Shown here one piece after another: positions 46,666 to 55,198 of a DNA stretch of 64,000 nucleotides. The DNA is taken from positions 587,864 through 651,863 of the forward strand of contig NZ_LMLC01000004.1 in the NCBI RefSeq assembly GCF_001421805.1, read 5' to 3'. The notes below the pieces were generated by a model. That model did not search any database. It was not told the DNA's origin and saw only the letters and a list, made by a program, of their open reading frames with translations. Position numbers and translations under genes: made by a program. Position 1 is the first letter of the stretch, and every line of letters starts with the position of its first letter. The stretch comes from Sphingomonas sp. Leaf34. GTDB taxonomy: Bacteria; Pseudomonadota; Alphaproteobacteria; Sphingomonadales; Sphingomonadaceae.

Positions 46666-47706
46666 CTATCGATTGATGCGCTGGAGGATTTTGCCGCGCA
46701 ACCGCCGCGCCGACATCGCATCCAGCGGCGCGAGCTCGCCTTGTGCAAGCTCGGGCAGGTGCGCTCGGGCTTGGTCCGCGGGACCGAAGACATAATGGTC
46801 GAACATCGCGCGCCACGCCTGCTTCTCGTGATCGGGCCGGTCGCGCAGCGACAACAGGCCGTGGAGCAGCGTGTTCATCGGCGTATCCATGAACCGCGGC
46901 ACCGCGTTCCACCAATAGTTGATCATCACGTTGAACGCGTCGAGCGCCTCGACATTGTGCCACCACAAGGCCGGGTAGAGCAGCACGTCGCCCGGCTCGA
47001 GTTCGGCGACCTCGGCGTGCGCCAGCGCCTCGGCGAAGCGCGGGTAGCGGTCGAAATCGGGAGCGCGGAGGTCGACCATGCTGACGACCTGTCCGCCGGG
47101 CGTCGGCTCCAGCGGTCCGGGATAGAGGTTGGCAACCTGCTCCGGCGGGAACAGCGTGAAGCGCCGCCGGCCGACGATGCAGCATGCTAGGTTGTTCGAC
47201 ATGTCGTAATGTGTCGAGGCGATGGTCCGATTGCCGATCCAGATGCTGACCAGCGGTGGGTGCTCGGCGAGCTGCGGATCGCCGAACGGCAACGCCGCCT
47301 CCGCGCGAAGGCCCGGCAGATACAGATCGATGTCGGTCGAGCCGATATAGATGGCGGGCGCGTCCGGATTGCCGAGGTCGGCGAGGATCTGATCAAGATA
47401 GCCGGACAGCGACCCGCTCTCCCGCTTGAAGTTCAGCGCCGCGCAATCGTCGGCATAGGCGAAGCGGCCGCCGATCGCCGGATCGCCCAGATACGCCGTG
47501 ACAGGACGCCCCCCGTCGAACTGTTTGAGCCACGTCATCGCCGGCATTGCGCCTTCCAGCCCGACGGCAACCAGCGGCAGGTCGCGCGCGATCCCGCGCA
47601 GGATCACCGGGCGGCCGTCGGCGATGAGATCGGCAATGGGCACGCTGGCCGCGTCCTCGCCTTCGATCACACGCGTACGGCGCGTGCTACCCGACACCGC
47701 GCTCAA
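46666..47706 (-). CDS. JmjC/cupin-like (Cupin_8) hydroxylase-type protein
   Basis: A 346-residue protein with the JmjC/Cupin_8 fold of Fe(II)/2-oxoglutarate oxygenases. The metal ligands are visible: His166 and Asp168 in ASTHYDMSNN and His250 in LWWHNVEAL; Lys/Arg residues (GRRRFTLF near 180) fit 2-oxoglutarate binding. No start ATG exists near the N-terminus: the frame begins at a TTG whose last two bases overlap the SapC stop TGA (TTGA), the most economical start. It sits between SapC and the halogenase, a fixed trio next to sugar-type TonB receptors. The substrate is unknown. Confidence 0.83.
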   Translation of the reverse strand: MSAVSGSTRRTRVIEGEDAASVPIADLIADGRPVILRGIARDLPLVAVGLEGAMPAMTWLKQFDGGRPVTAYLGDPAIGGRFAYADDCAALNFKRESGSLSGYLDQILADLGNPDAPAIYIGSTDIDLYLPGLRAEAALPFGDPQLAEHPPLVSIWIGNRTIASTHYDMSNNLACCIVGRRRFTLFPPEQVANLYPGPLEPTPGGQVVSMVDLRAPDFDRYPRFAEALAHAEVAELEPGDVLLYPALWWHNVEALDAFNVMINYWWNAVPRFMDTPMNTLLHGLLSLRDRPDHEKQAWRAMFDHYVFGPADQARAHLPELAQGELAPLDAMSARRLRGKILQRINR

Positions 47707-48422
47707 CCGAACTGGTTCAGCAGCGGCTGCTTGCGGGCAATCAACTGCTGGATATTGCCGAGCGACGCTGCGGCGAGGATGGCGAGACGCAGCACGCCCG
47801 AGGCATGCAGCCGCTCGAGCGGGTCGCCCGTCAGCGCGGCCATCTGCTCTATGTCGACGACGAGCACGTCGGGAATCGTGTAGCGACGCTCTTCGCTTAC
47901 ATCGACGGTCAGCGTCGCCGGCGTCAGGAGGCCTGCTTCGTCGAGTGCGGCATAGGCGGCCGGCGCGGTGTTCATCCCCTCGTACAGCAGGCGCAACACG
48001 CCCGTGACATGATCGAGGTACGGCGTGTTGCCGCCATGTTCGAGGAAGAGCGGCAGGCCAGCATCCTCGCCGACGCGCAGGTCGTCAAGATCCACCTGCA
48101 GCATCGGCTCGTCGATCGCATCGCCGGGCGCGCGGACGATCCCGATCGAGAAGGGGCCGCGCTGATGACTGGCGGGCACATAACGGCTCGTCCAATGGTC
48201 GTCGGCGAGAAAGAGGTTCTCGTCGCGGTCCAGGCCGAGCAGCGCATAGGCCTGCATGCCCTCGTCGCGACGACGGAAGACGATGGCGAACTCGCGCTGC
48301 ACCTGCTCGAACTCGGCGGGAAAAATCAGCGCCTGATTGGCGGCGTCGCCGAACGCGGCCCCCGCGCGGGGGGTGATACGCAATTCGGCATGGTCGATAT
48401 TGTTGAGCTGTACGAGGTTCAT
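47703..48422 (-). CDS. SapC family protein
   Basis: A 239-residue protein beginning MNLVQLNNIDHAELRITPRA, with NQALIFPAEFEQVQREFAIV near 30-49 and a central part alternating Leu and Asp; these are marks of the SapC family (the name comes from a Campylobacter surface-layer gene, but the role in these bacteria is not known). No signal or membrane helix is seen. The start at 48422 is where the conserved part begins; upstream in-frame codons run through a hairpin and are not used. Its stop overlaps the TTG start of the cupin gene, so the pair is coupled. Confidence 0.85.
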   Translation of the reverse strand: MNLVQLNNIDHAELRITPRAGAAFGDAANQALIFPAEFEQVQREFAIVFRRRDEGMQAYALLGLDRDENLFLADDHWTSRYVPASHQRGPFSIGIVRAPGDAIDEPMLQVDLDDLRVGEDAGLPLFLEHGGNTPYLDHVTGVLRLLYEGMNTAPAAYAALDEAGLLTPATLTVDVSEERRYTIPDVLVVDIEQMAALTGDPLERLHASGVLRLAILAAASLGNIQQLIARKQPLLNQFG

Positions 48423-48473
48423 CCGCTCCGGTTCCGCTTTTCCATAAGGTCTATCAGCGCGATGGCGACCGAC

Positions 48474-48512
48474 AAAAGAAAAAGGCCGCTGCAGCTCGTT
48501 GCGGCGGCCTTT
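48474..48512 (-). terminator. Rho-independent terminator after the TonB receptor
   Basis: On the minus strand AAAGGCCGC and GCGGCCTTT form a 9-bp stem with a 14-base loop, followed by TTTTTCTTTT. It lies about 40 bases after the receptor stop and 50 bases before the SapC start. It should end most receptor transcripts, so SapC, cupin and halogenase are made at a lower level by readthrough or from their own promoter. Confidence 0.8.
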
Positions 48513-48553
48513 CTTCCTAGCCGGAAGTGGACCGAAATCCACGCCTGCAGGCA

Positions 48554-51500
48554 TCAAAAGCGGTAGCGCGCACCGAGATAGAAGCGTGGCTTAAGCTCCT
48601 GCACATACACCAGGTTGGTCTCGGTCCGGCCATATTGACGGAATGGCTCGCTCGTCAAATTGACGGCTTCGAGCGACACCGAAAAGGCCGGTGTGACGTC
48701 GTAGCTGATGCTGCCGTCCAGCGTACCGAACGCCGCGGTGAACAGTGGGTTGCGGTTGTCGCCCTGGTTGGTGGCCGCCAGATACTTGTCGCGCCAGTTG
48801 TACGAGACGCGCGCCGAGATACCCCCCTTGTCGTAGATCGCAGTCAGGTTGGCGCTGTCGCCAAGCCCGGTAAGAGCGAAGATATTGACGTTCGGATCGG
48901 CATAGGGATCAACATTCACGTCACCGCTGACCTTGGTGTACGAGACCGCAAAACCGAAGCCGGATTGCCCGAAGAAATTGGTCCAGGCGACTTCGAACCC
49001 GTGGATGTTGGCGTCGCGGTTATTGATCGGCTCGCTGATCGCGAAGTTGACGAGCGGATCCTGAGCATCGCCGACCAGGTTAACGGCCAGCGCAAGATCG
49101 GTGTAGAACGTACCGCGAAATTTGCCCGTGGCGGCGTCAAACCCGTTCTGGAACGCCGCGGTCGCCGCCGCCTGGTTTCCGGCATTCTGCTGCAACAGCG
49201 CGGTGTAGGCGAACAGGTTTTCGTCGGTGGTGGCGATATTGTTAGTCCTGAGATAGTCCAGCGCCGTGCCGGACCGCGTTCCGGGCGCACCCGAACCGGG
49301 ATCGCGCAATCCGAAGAGGTTGCCGTTGCTTACCTGATTGCCGACGAAGTTGCGCACGTTCTTGTTGAAGAACCCGACCGACACGAAGCTCGTCGGCTTG
49401 TAATACCACTCGACCGACACGTCGAAATTGTCCGAAACCAGCGGCAACAATGCCGGGTTCTGCCGGTTTGCCGGTGCTGATCCTGAGCCCAGCGCGGTTG
49501 GACGGGTTGGTGCGTTGGCCGTGACGGACGCGAACAGGCTGCCATAATCCGCGCGCGCCAGCGTCCGGCTAAACGACGTACGCGCAACCACGTTGTCGAG
49601 CACTTCGATATTGAAGTCGAGCGATGGCAGCAGATTGTCATATTTCGACTTGACGTTCACTGCGCCGCCCGCCGCGCCGCCGAGGACGGCAAAGTCATTA
49701 TCCGACTGCCATTCCAAGGCCGACGGGATCGTCTGGAGAGCCAGCGAGTTCACCCGTGTCTGCTCGTAGCGGACGCCGATCAGAGCATTGGCCGTGCGTC
49801 CGCCGATGTCGCCGTGCCAGGCCATCTGACCATAGATCGCCCACGTCTTCTCCCCCACCGTGTTGTCCGACGATGCCCGCTCCACTTTGTTGCGACCAGG
49901 AACGTTCTCATAAAATGGCGAGAAGATGTCGAGCAGATCGACCGCGTCGCCCCGGAATGCGACCAGCGCCGACCCGGTCGAGTTGGGGTTGTACTTGTCG
50001 AACTTGCAGGTCAGGCAATAGGTGCTGACAAGGTCGCCCGCGAGCCGGTCGACAATACCGGTATCCGTGATGCCCCAGTCGCCGAGAAGCTGTTCCGTGT
50101 TCGAGCTCGTCGAGTGGATCTTGGCGTCGACATAGTTGCCGCCCACGACGAACCGGCTTTCGTTGCCCAGATCCCAGCCCAGTTCCGCGTTGTACTGGTT
50201 GATCCTCGATTCCTGTCTCGAGAAGATCTCCCGCGCGATCTGCGTACCCACGTCGCCGATGTCCAGCACGTTGTTGCAGTTGCCGCCACGGCCACCGTTG
50301 GTCGCGTTGCAATCGTTCAGAGTCTCCGACTGTTGCGGGAAGCCATTGGAGAAATCGACCTTATGCGTCGCGCGCACGGGGGCACCGATCGATATCGTCG
50401 TTGCCGACGTTCCGTTCGCATTGTCAGGATCGGTCGTGGATTTGGAGTGGTTCGCATCGAGCTTCAGCGACAGCGCATCCGTGAAGTTCCACTTCAAATT
50501 GCCGCCGACCGAGTATAGCTCGGTCTTCGTTGCGAAACGCTGCTGCTCGTACCCCTTGTCCGCCTGCTTGGCCTCGGCGAGGATGATCGCGGACTGCATC
50601 TGCTTGTTGTCGTCGAACGTGATGTCGCTGAACGGCCGCTGAAACCAGTTGGTCTGCTCGCTGCGCTCGTCGCTCAGCTTGTTGCGGGCATACAGGCCGT
50701 CGATCGTGATCTCCAGCCGATCCGTTGGCTTGAACTGGATGTTCGCCTGACCGTTGAGACGCTCGCGTCGGTTCTCGGAAAACTGGTAGCGGCTATCGTT
50801 CGGGATCTGGACGTACGCCGTCGTGGGACGGTTCGTGATGTTTGTGGTCGGGCTGATATACGTCGTCGTATTCAGGAAATTGTTGAGGGAAACGATGTTC
50901 CAATAATTCGGATTGGACTGAACCGACGCCGACTCGCGAAGCTGATAACTGCCGAACAGATTGACCCCGAAGGTTTCGCTCGGGTTCTTCCAGTTGATGA
51001 GACCCGAAAGCTCGGGCGTGACCTTTTTGAGATTGGCCTCAGCCTTCTCCACCGAGCTGTCGTACAGCGCCTTGGCGCCGATCGAACCCGACAGGCCGTC
51101 TTCGCGTGCGTCGAGCGGGTGGCGCGTGACGACGTTGATCGCAGCGCCGATGCCGCCCGACGGGATGTTGGCGCGGCCGGTTTTGTAGACCTCGAGCGTG
51201 GCGACGCCTTCGGACGCGAGATTCTGAAAGTCGAAGGAGCGGCCGGTACCGACCGCGAAGGCGTTGCCGGTGCTGGTATCGATGCTCGTCGATGCGAGCT
51301 GCCGACCGTTCAGCGTCACGAGGTTGAAGCCCCCGCTGAACCCGCGCACCGCGACCTGCGAGCCTTCGCCGTTGGCGCGGGTGATCGATACGCCAGTGAT
51401 CCGCTGCAGCGATTCCGCCAGGTTGGTGTCGGGGAACTTGCCGATATCTTCCGCTGAGATGGCGTCGACGACGCCCGCGGAATTGCGCTTGATGTCGATT

Positions 51501-51772
51501 GCGCGGTCGAGGCTGGCGCGGATGCCGGTGACGACGATATCTTCGGTCGTCCCGGCCGTGCCGTCACCCAGGGGCGCCGTCGCAGGCGCCGAGTCTGGCC
51601 GCGTCTGCTGGACGGTCTGGGGCGCGGTGGTGGTTTGAGTGCCCTGATCGGTCTGAGCGGTGCCCGCCGGCATGGCGCCAGTCTGTGCGGTGGCCGTACC
51701 CGACGCTGCCAAGCCAGCAACGACGGCGATCGTCGATACCGAATGCGCGAGCGCGCGCGGAAATTTGATCAT
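48554..51772 (-). CDS. TonB-dependent receptor, Xanthomonas/Caulobacter sugar type
   Basis: A 1072-residue outer-membrane receptor with a signal peptide (about 1-29), a Gln/Thr-rich linker, TonB box DIVVTGIRASL near 78-88, and a plug with NSAGVVDAISAEDIGKFPDT then NLAESLQRITGVSITRANGE typical of the Xanthomonas-Caulobacter receptor group that takes up complex carbohydrates. The barrel ends YLGARYRF. GGGGAGG lies 6 bases before the ATG. It heads the module with SapC, cupin and halogenase, separated by a terminator. A perfect palindrome overlaps its promoter region. No LacI-type regulator or hydrolase is adjacent, so the ligand is unknown. Confidence 0.93.
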   Translation of the reverse strand: MIKFPRALAHSVSTIAVVAGLAASGTATAQTGAMPAGTAQTDQGTQTTTAPQTVQQTRPDSAPATAPLGDGTAGTTEDIVVTGIRASLDRAIDIKRNSAGVVDAISAEDIGKFPDTNLAESLQRITGVSITRANGEGSQVAVRGFSGGFNLVTLNGRQLASTSIDTSTGNAFAVGTGRSFDFQNLASEGVATLEVYKTGRANIPSGGIGAAINVVTRHPLDAREDGLSGSIGAKALYDSSVEKAEANLKKVTPELSGLINWKNPSETFGVNLFGSYQLRESASVQSNPNYWNIVSLNNFLNTTTYISPTTNITNRPTTAYVQIPNDSRYQFSENRRERLNGQANIQFKPTDRLEITIDGLYARNKLSDERSEQTNWFQRPFSDITFDDNKQMQSAIILAEAKQADKGYEQQRFATKTELYSVGGNLKWNFTDALSLKLDANHSKSTTDPDNANGTSATTISIGAPVRATHKVDFSNGFPQQSETLNDCNATNGGRGGNCNNVLDIGDVGTQIAREIFSRQESRINQYNAELGWDLGNESRFVVGGNYVDAKIHSTSSNTEQLLGDWGITDTGIVDRLAGDLVSTYCLTCKFDKYNPNSTGSALVAFRGDAVDLLDIFSPFYENVPGRNKVERASSDNTVGEKTWAIYGQMAWHGDIGGRTANALIGVRYEQTRVNSLALQTIPSALEWQSDNDFAVLGGAAGGAVNVKSKYDNLLPSLDFNIEVLDNVVARTSFSRTLARADYGSLFASVTANAPTRPTALGSGSAPANRQNPALLPLVSDNFDVSVEWYYKPTSFVSVGFFNKNVRNFVGNQVSNGNLFGLRDPGSGAPGTRSGTALDYLRTNNIATTDENLFAYTALLQQNAGNQAAATAAFQNGFDAATGKFRGTFYTDLALAVNLVGDAQDPLVNFAISEPINNRDANIHGFEVAWTNFFGQSGFGFAVSYTKVSGDVNVDPYADPNVNIFALTGLGDSANLTAIYDKGGISARVSYNWRDKYLAATNQGDNRNPLFTAAFGTLDGSISYDVTPAFSVSLEAVNLTSEPFRQYGRTETNLVYVQELKPRFYLGARYRF

Positions 51773-51845
51773 AAATCCTCCCCTATCCCGGCCTGCCTGT
51801 TCCGGCCGGAGTGCACACGGTCGTTGCCGTGTATGATAGGGCTAC

Positions 51846-51859
51846 CATCTAGCTAGATG
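51846..51859. promoter_or_regulatory. Perfect 14-bp palindrome in the receptor promoter region
   Basis: CATCTAGCTAGATG is a perfect palindrome 74 bases before the TonB receptor start. On the minus strand a TTGACA (51866-51861) precedes it immediately and TATCAT (51838-51833) follows, although the 22-base spacing is long for a standard promoter. Position between promoter-like elements suggests repressor control. No regulator gene for it is in the window. Confidence 0.5.
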
Positions 51860-52604
51860 ATGTCAACACCGGTCACGTAGAGCTAGGCGGTCGACGTAGT
51901 TGTATTCCCGCATTCTACCTGGGTAACTTATGTGAATCGGCTTGATTCCAAAGGCGTTACCCTTTCGAAACCCAAGAGACTCACCAGCGGAAAGAAATGG
52001 TATACCAATGTCGGGAGGAGATTATTTGCCCTGTGTGGTATATTGGGCACGACTTTGTTGCGGCAGCGGTCCATCATCCATCAGAGCAATAATCAAGTCG
52101 ATATTGATTTAAATTAAAGTAGTGGAAGGGGCAGCTATCGGGCGTTGAAAGGCCTATTGACACTGTCGGATGGCGTTAGCCTGTTCATAGCCAGGATACC
52201 CGGCACGGCCGCTGTCGATATCGTTTACGTCATTGAAATGCCCAATCTGTAATCCAGCGTGCGGGTATCAAATATCACAATGATAGCGATACCTCGATGG
52301 CGGCCAGAGGTGCTGGCGAACCAGGGATGTCGCGTCAGCCAAGCGGAGCATGCCGTCCGTCGCGTGGCATTGCGTCAAGGAGGGCCGAGATCACCAGAGG
52401 CAAACCGAGCCGGTATCAACAGTTTGCGGCGCGTCGCGACATGGTGAAGCAACAGACCGATCGCGCATGGTAAGATCACCGTTCGCAACACGGTGGGCTG
52501 CCCAAAGACTGGCGCGCACCGGGATATGCCTTGGCTGCAGCTTCATGGCGAATGTGCAACCGCGAACGATCCCGGCCGCCGACGCATTCGGCATGGCGTT
52601 CTGG
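51860..52604. other. Intergenic region of lower GC content
   Basis: About 745 bases without a supported gene. The part from 51900 to about 52260 is clearly richer in A and T than the rest of the window and carries a 61-codon plus-strand frame (51932-52117, MNRLDSKGVTLSKP...) with no convincing ribosome site or homologue. The part from 52260 to 52604 is ordinary GC. The composition suggests acquired or regulatory DNA, but no repeat ends or integrase were seen. Confidence 0.5.
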
Positions 52605-55088
52605 CTAATAGATATCCCGGCGATAGCGCCCTGTTTCAGCCATCGCTTCCAATCGCGCATCGCCAAGAATGACGCGCAACGTGGCGTCGACCGCACTCGC
52701 CATCCCGGCGAGGCTGCCGCATACGTACAGAACGGCGCCGCGAGCCACCCAGTCGACAATCTCGTCGGCGGCATCGGCAGCGAGATGCTGGACGTAGCGA
52801 CCGCAATCCGCGTCGCGCGAGAAGGCGCGATCGACCCGCGCCAATGTCCCGTCGCTGACGAGCGCCGCCAATTCCGTCGCGTAGGGTCGGTCGTGCGCAC
52901 GCGATCGCTCGCCATATAGCAGCCATGCGGGCGCACCGCCGCGGGCCGCGCGATCACGCAGGTGCGCCATTAGCCCGGCCAGTCCGGTGCCGTTACCTAT
53001 CAAGATGATGGGCGCGGCGGGATCGGCGTTCGCAAATCCCGGATTCTCACGGAGCCGCATCAAGACCGTCCCGCCGATCGGTGCGACATGCGTCAGCCAG
53101 CCGGAGCCGATCCCGAGCGCGCCATCTGACGCGGCGCAGGCGCGGACCAGAAGTTCCACCGTGCCCGACGTCGCGATCGAGGCGATCGAATAGTCGCGGT
53201 GCGCGAGCGCCTGGAACGGGGCCTCGCTGCCGTCGACGTCGCGGACGTCGGGCAGCATCTTGTCCATCAGCGTTTCGCGCAATCCAGGCTCGTCGGATCG
53301 TCCGACGCCCACCAACCATCGGTCGACGCGGGCTGGATCGTGACGCGGCAATACCTCGGCGATCGCGCCGGGCGTCCAGTCGGCCGGTGCATCCGGAATC
53401 AGCACGATCCGGTAGACCGCCCCGCCCGGGCTGCCGGGATTGACGTGGTCGCGCGCCACCAGCGTCCACGGGGCATAGGCTGGGCGTTGCCAGTCGGGCT
53501 GGATCGCGGCGCCGGCGATCGCCGACAGCTGTTGTTGCCAATGCCGCTCGGCATCGATGTCCGCATCGTCGCGATCGACCCGGTCGAACAGCCGCCGTCC
53601 ACCACTGGCATGCAGCCACGCATCGACGCGATGCCCGAACGCGCAGAAATCGGGATATTCGCGATCACCGAGCGCAAGTACCGCATAGTCCAGCGTGCCA
53701 ACATCGATCGGGGCCGCCATCATCGTCGCCGCGAACTTGCGGGCGCGATCGGGGGCGTCGCCCTCGCCATAGGTCGCGACGACGAACAGCGCGCGGGCGG
53801 CGGCGCGCAGGCTATCCTGGTCCAGCGTCGCCAGCGCGCGAACGCTCGCGCCGGGGAAGGCCGCAGCGCTTAACCGAGCGATCCGTTCGGCGTTGCCGGT
53901 CTGCGAGGCGTAGACCACGAGCATGTCGCTGCCTGACGTGCCGGTCGATGGGATCGTCGACGCCGATACTGCCTTCAGCGCGCGCTTCGACCGCCGCCGT
54001 GCGAGATACAGCAGCAGGCCGGTGACGGCGAACACCGGCATAGTGAGGCTGCTCGCGAACAGCAGGATGCGGCCGACGAGGCCGAAAAAGGCGCCCGTAT
54101 GCAGCGCATAGAAATTCGCCGCTATCGTCGCGCCCGATCCGCGCTTCGCGTAGCGGTCGGCTTTCACGAGCGCGCCTGTCGTCGCATCGAAGCGCAGGTC
54201 GTCGGTCATCCGATCGAACCGCGCGCCGCGTGGCAGCACGCGCATGACGACGGGCTTGTCGCCGCTCGGAACCGTGATCGCAACCCAGGCGAAGTGCGAC
54301 CCTTCGCTAGCCGTGAACCGGGCCCATGCCGGCGCCAATACCGGCGCGGGTGCGGGAGGGGTGACGGACGGCTCGCCGCGGCGCTCGTCGCCTTTGGCGG
54401 CCTTGCCCGTCAGCACATAGGTCGCACCGCGCTTATACCAGTCATACGACCAGGTCAGACCGGTCAGCGCGCTGAGCAGGTAGAAGACGACCAGCCAGCC
54501 GCCGATCACCGCGTGCAGCGTGCGATACAGGTTGCGCCCGGTCTTGCGCAGGTCGAGCACGAGCCAGGATCGCCAGTCGAGCGCGCGCCGCGGCCAGCGC
54601 AGATACAGCCCCGACAGCGCGAAGAAGATCAGCGACAGCGCCGCGAACCCGGTGATCTGTCGGCCGATGCCGTTGGGTCCGCCGGGCAGCGCGAGCCAGC
54701 GGTGCAGGTCCATGACCGTGCGGAAGACTGTCTCGCCGGTCGCCGGGCCGAGCAGCACGCCTGTGCGCGGATCGACGAACAGGTGCGGTCCACGACGGAC
54801 GCCCTTCGGCGGCGCGAACGTCACCTCGGCCGCCCGCGTCGGATCGCGATCGATCACGAGCTGCGTCACGCGTGCACCGTCCCGCTGGTCCGAAGCGGCG
54901 GCGATGATCTGGTCTGGCGACAGGCGGGGGAGCGGCGAGGGGGACAGCGTGACGACGCCAGGGCTGAGCGCCGCCATGATCTCGTCCTCGAAGCTCATCA
55001 TCGCGCCCGTGACGCCCATCAGCACGAGCACGAACCCCGCGGTGATGCCGAGGAACCAGTGGATCTGGAACAGAATGCGGCGAGTCAT
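52605..55088 (-). CDS. PepSY membrane domain fused to flavodoxin/FNR reductase
   Basis: An 827-residue fusion. The N-terminal ~375 residues are a PepSY-associated membrane region with about four helices (near 10-32, 145-166, 190-212, 338-362) and conserved His residues (IHWFLG, DLHRWLALPGG, TLHAVIGGW, ALHTGAFFG) that could bind haem. A flavodoxin domain begins at about 388 (LVVYASQTGNAERIARLSA) and a ferredoxin-NADP reductase-type FAD/NADPH part fills the C-terminus (IILIGNGTGLAGLMAHLRD). It should pass electrons from NADPH across the inner membrane, most likely to reduce ferric siderophore. It follows the siderophore receptor, coupled through a tiny overlapping ORF. Confidence 0.88.
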   Translation of the reverse strand: MTRRILFQIHWFLGITAGFVLVLMGVTGAMMSFEDEIMAALSPGVVTLSPSPLPRLSPDQIIAAASDQRDGARVTQLVIDRDPTRAAEVTFAPPKGVRRGPHLFVDPRTGVLLGPATGETVFRTVMDLHRWLALPGGPNGIGRQITGFAALSLIFFALSGLYLRWPRRALDWRSWLVLDLRKTGRNLYRTLHAVIGGWLVVFYLLSALTGLTWSYDWYKRGATYVLTGKAAKGDERRGEPSVTPPAPAPVLAPAWARFTASEGSHFAWVAITVPSGDKPVVMRVLPRGARFDRMTDDLRFDATTGALVKADRYAKRGSGATIAANFYALHTGAFFGLVGRILLFASSLTMPVFAVTGLLLYLARRRSKRALKAVSASTIPSTGTSGSDMLVVYASQTGNAERIARLSAAAFPGASVRALATLDQDSLRAAARALFVVATYGEGDAPDRARKFAATMMAAPIDVGTLDYAVLALGDREYPDFCAFGHRVDAWLHASGGRRLFDRVDRDDADIDAERHWQQQLSAIAGAAIQPDWQRPAYAPWTLVARDHVNPGSPGGAVYRIVLIPDAPADWTPGAIAEVLPRHDPARVDRWLVGVGRSDEPGLRETLMDKMLPDVRDVDGSEAPFQALAHRDYSIASIATSGTVELLVRACAASDGALGIGSGWLTHVAPIGGTVLMRLRENPGFANADPAAPIILIGNGTGLAGLMAHLRDRAARGGAPAWLLYGERSRAHDRPYATELAALVSDGTLARVDRAFSRDADCGRYVQHLAADAADEIVDWVARGAVLYVCGSLAGMASAVDATLRVILGDARLEAMAETGRYRRDIY

Positions 55089-55198
55089 CGTGCGCCCACC
55101 GCCCCGTCAAGGGCGGCATAGAGCAGGCGGACGCCTGCCGGCGCTACCGGCGAGGCGCGGCCGAAACCGAGCGCAACAACCGCGACGCTTGTCGTCAC
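55085..55198 (-). CDS. 37-codon ORF overlapping both neighbours
   Basis: A GTG start overlaps the stop of the siderophore receptor (GTGA), and its own stop overlaps the ATG of the reductase (ATGA). The product would be V/MTTSVAVVALGFGRASPV... ending LLYAALDGAVGAR, weakly hydrophobic at the front. In other sphingomonads small membrane proteins sit at this place, but this one matches none that I recognise. It may be a coupling peptide, a decayed remnant or chance. Confidence 0.35.
   Translation of the reverse strand: MTTSVAVVALGFGRASPVAPAGVRLLYAALDGAVGAR

Noticed and set aside
51932..52117. 61-codon frame in the AT-rich region
   Set aside because: No good ribosome site and no homologue recognised; short open frames are expected by chance in AT-rich DNA.
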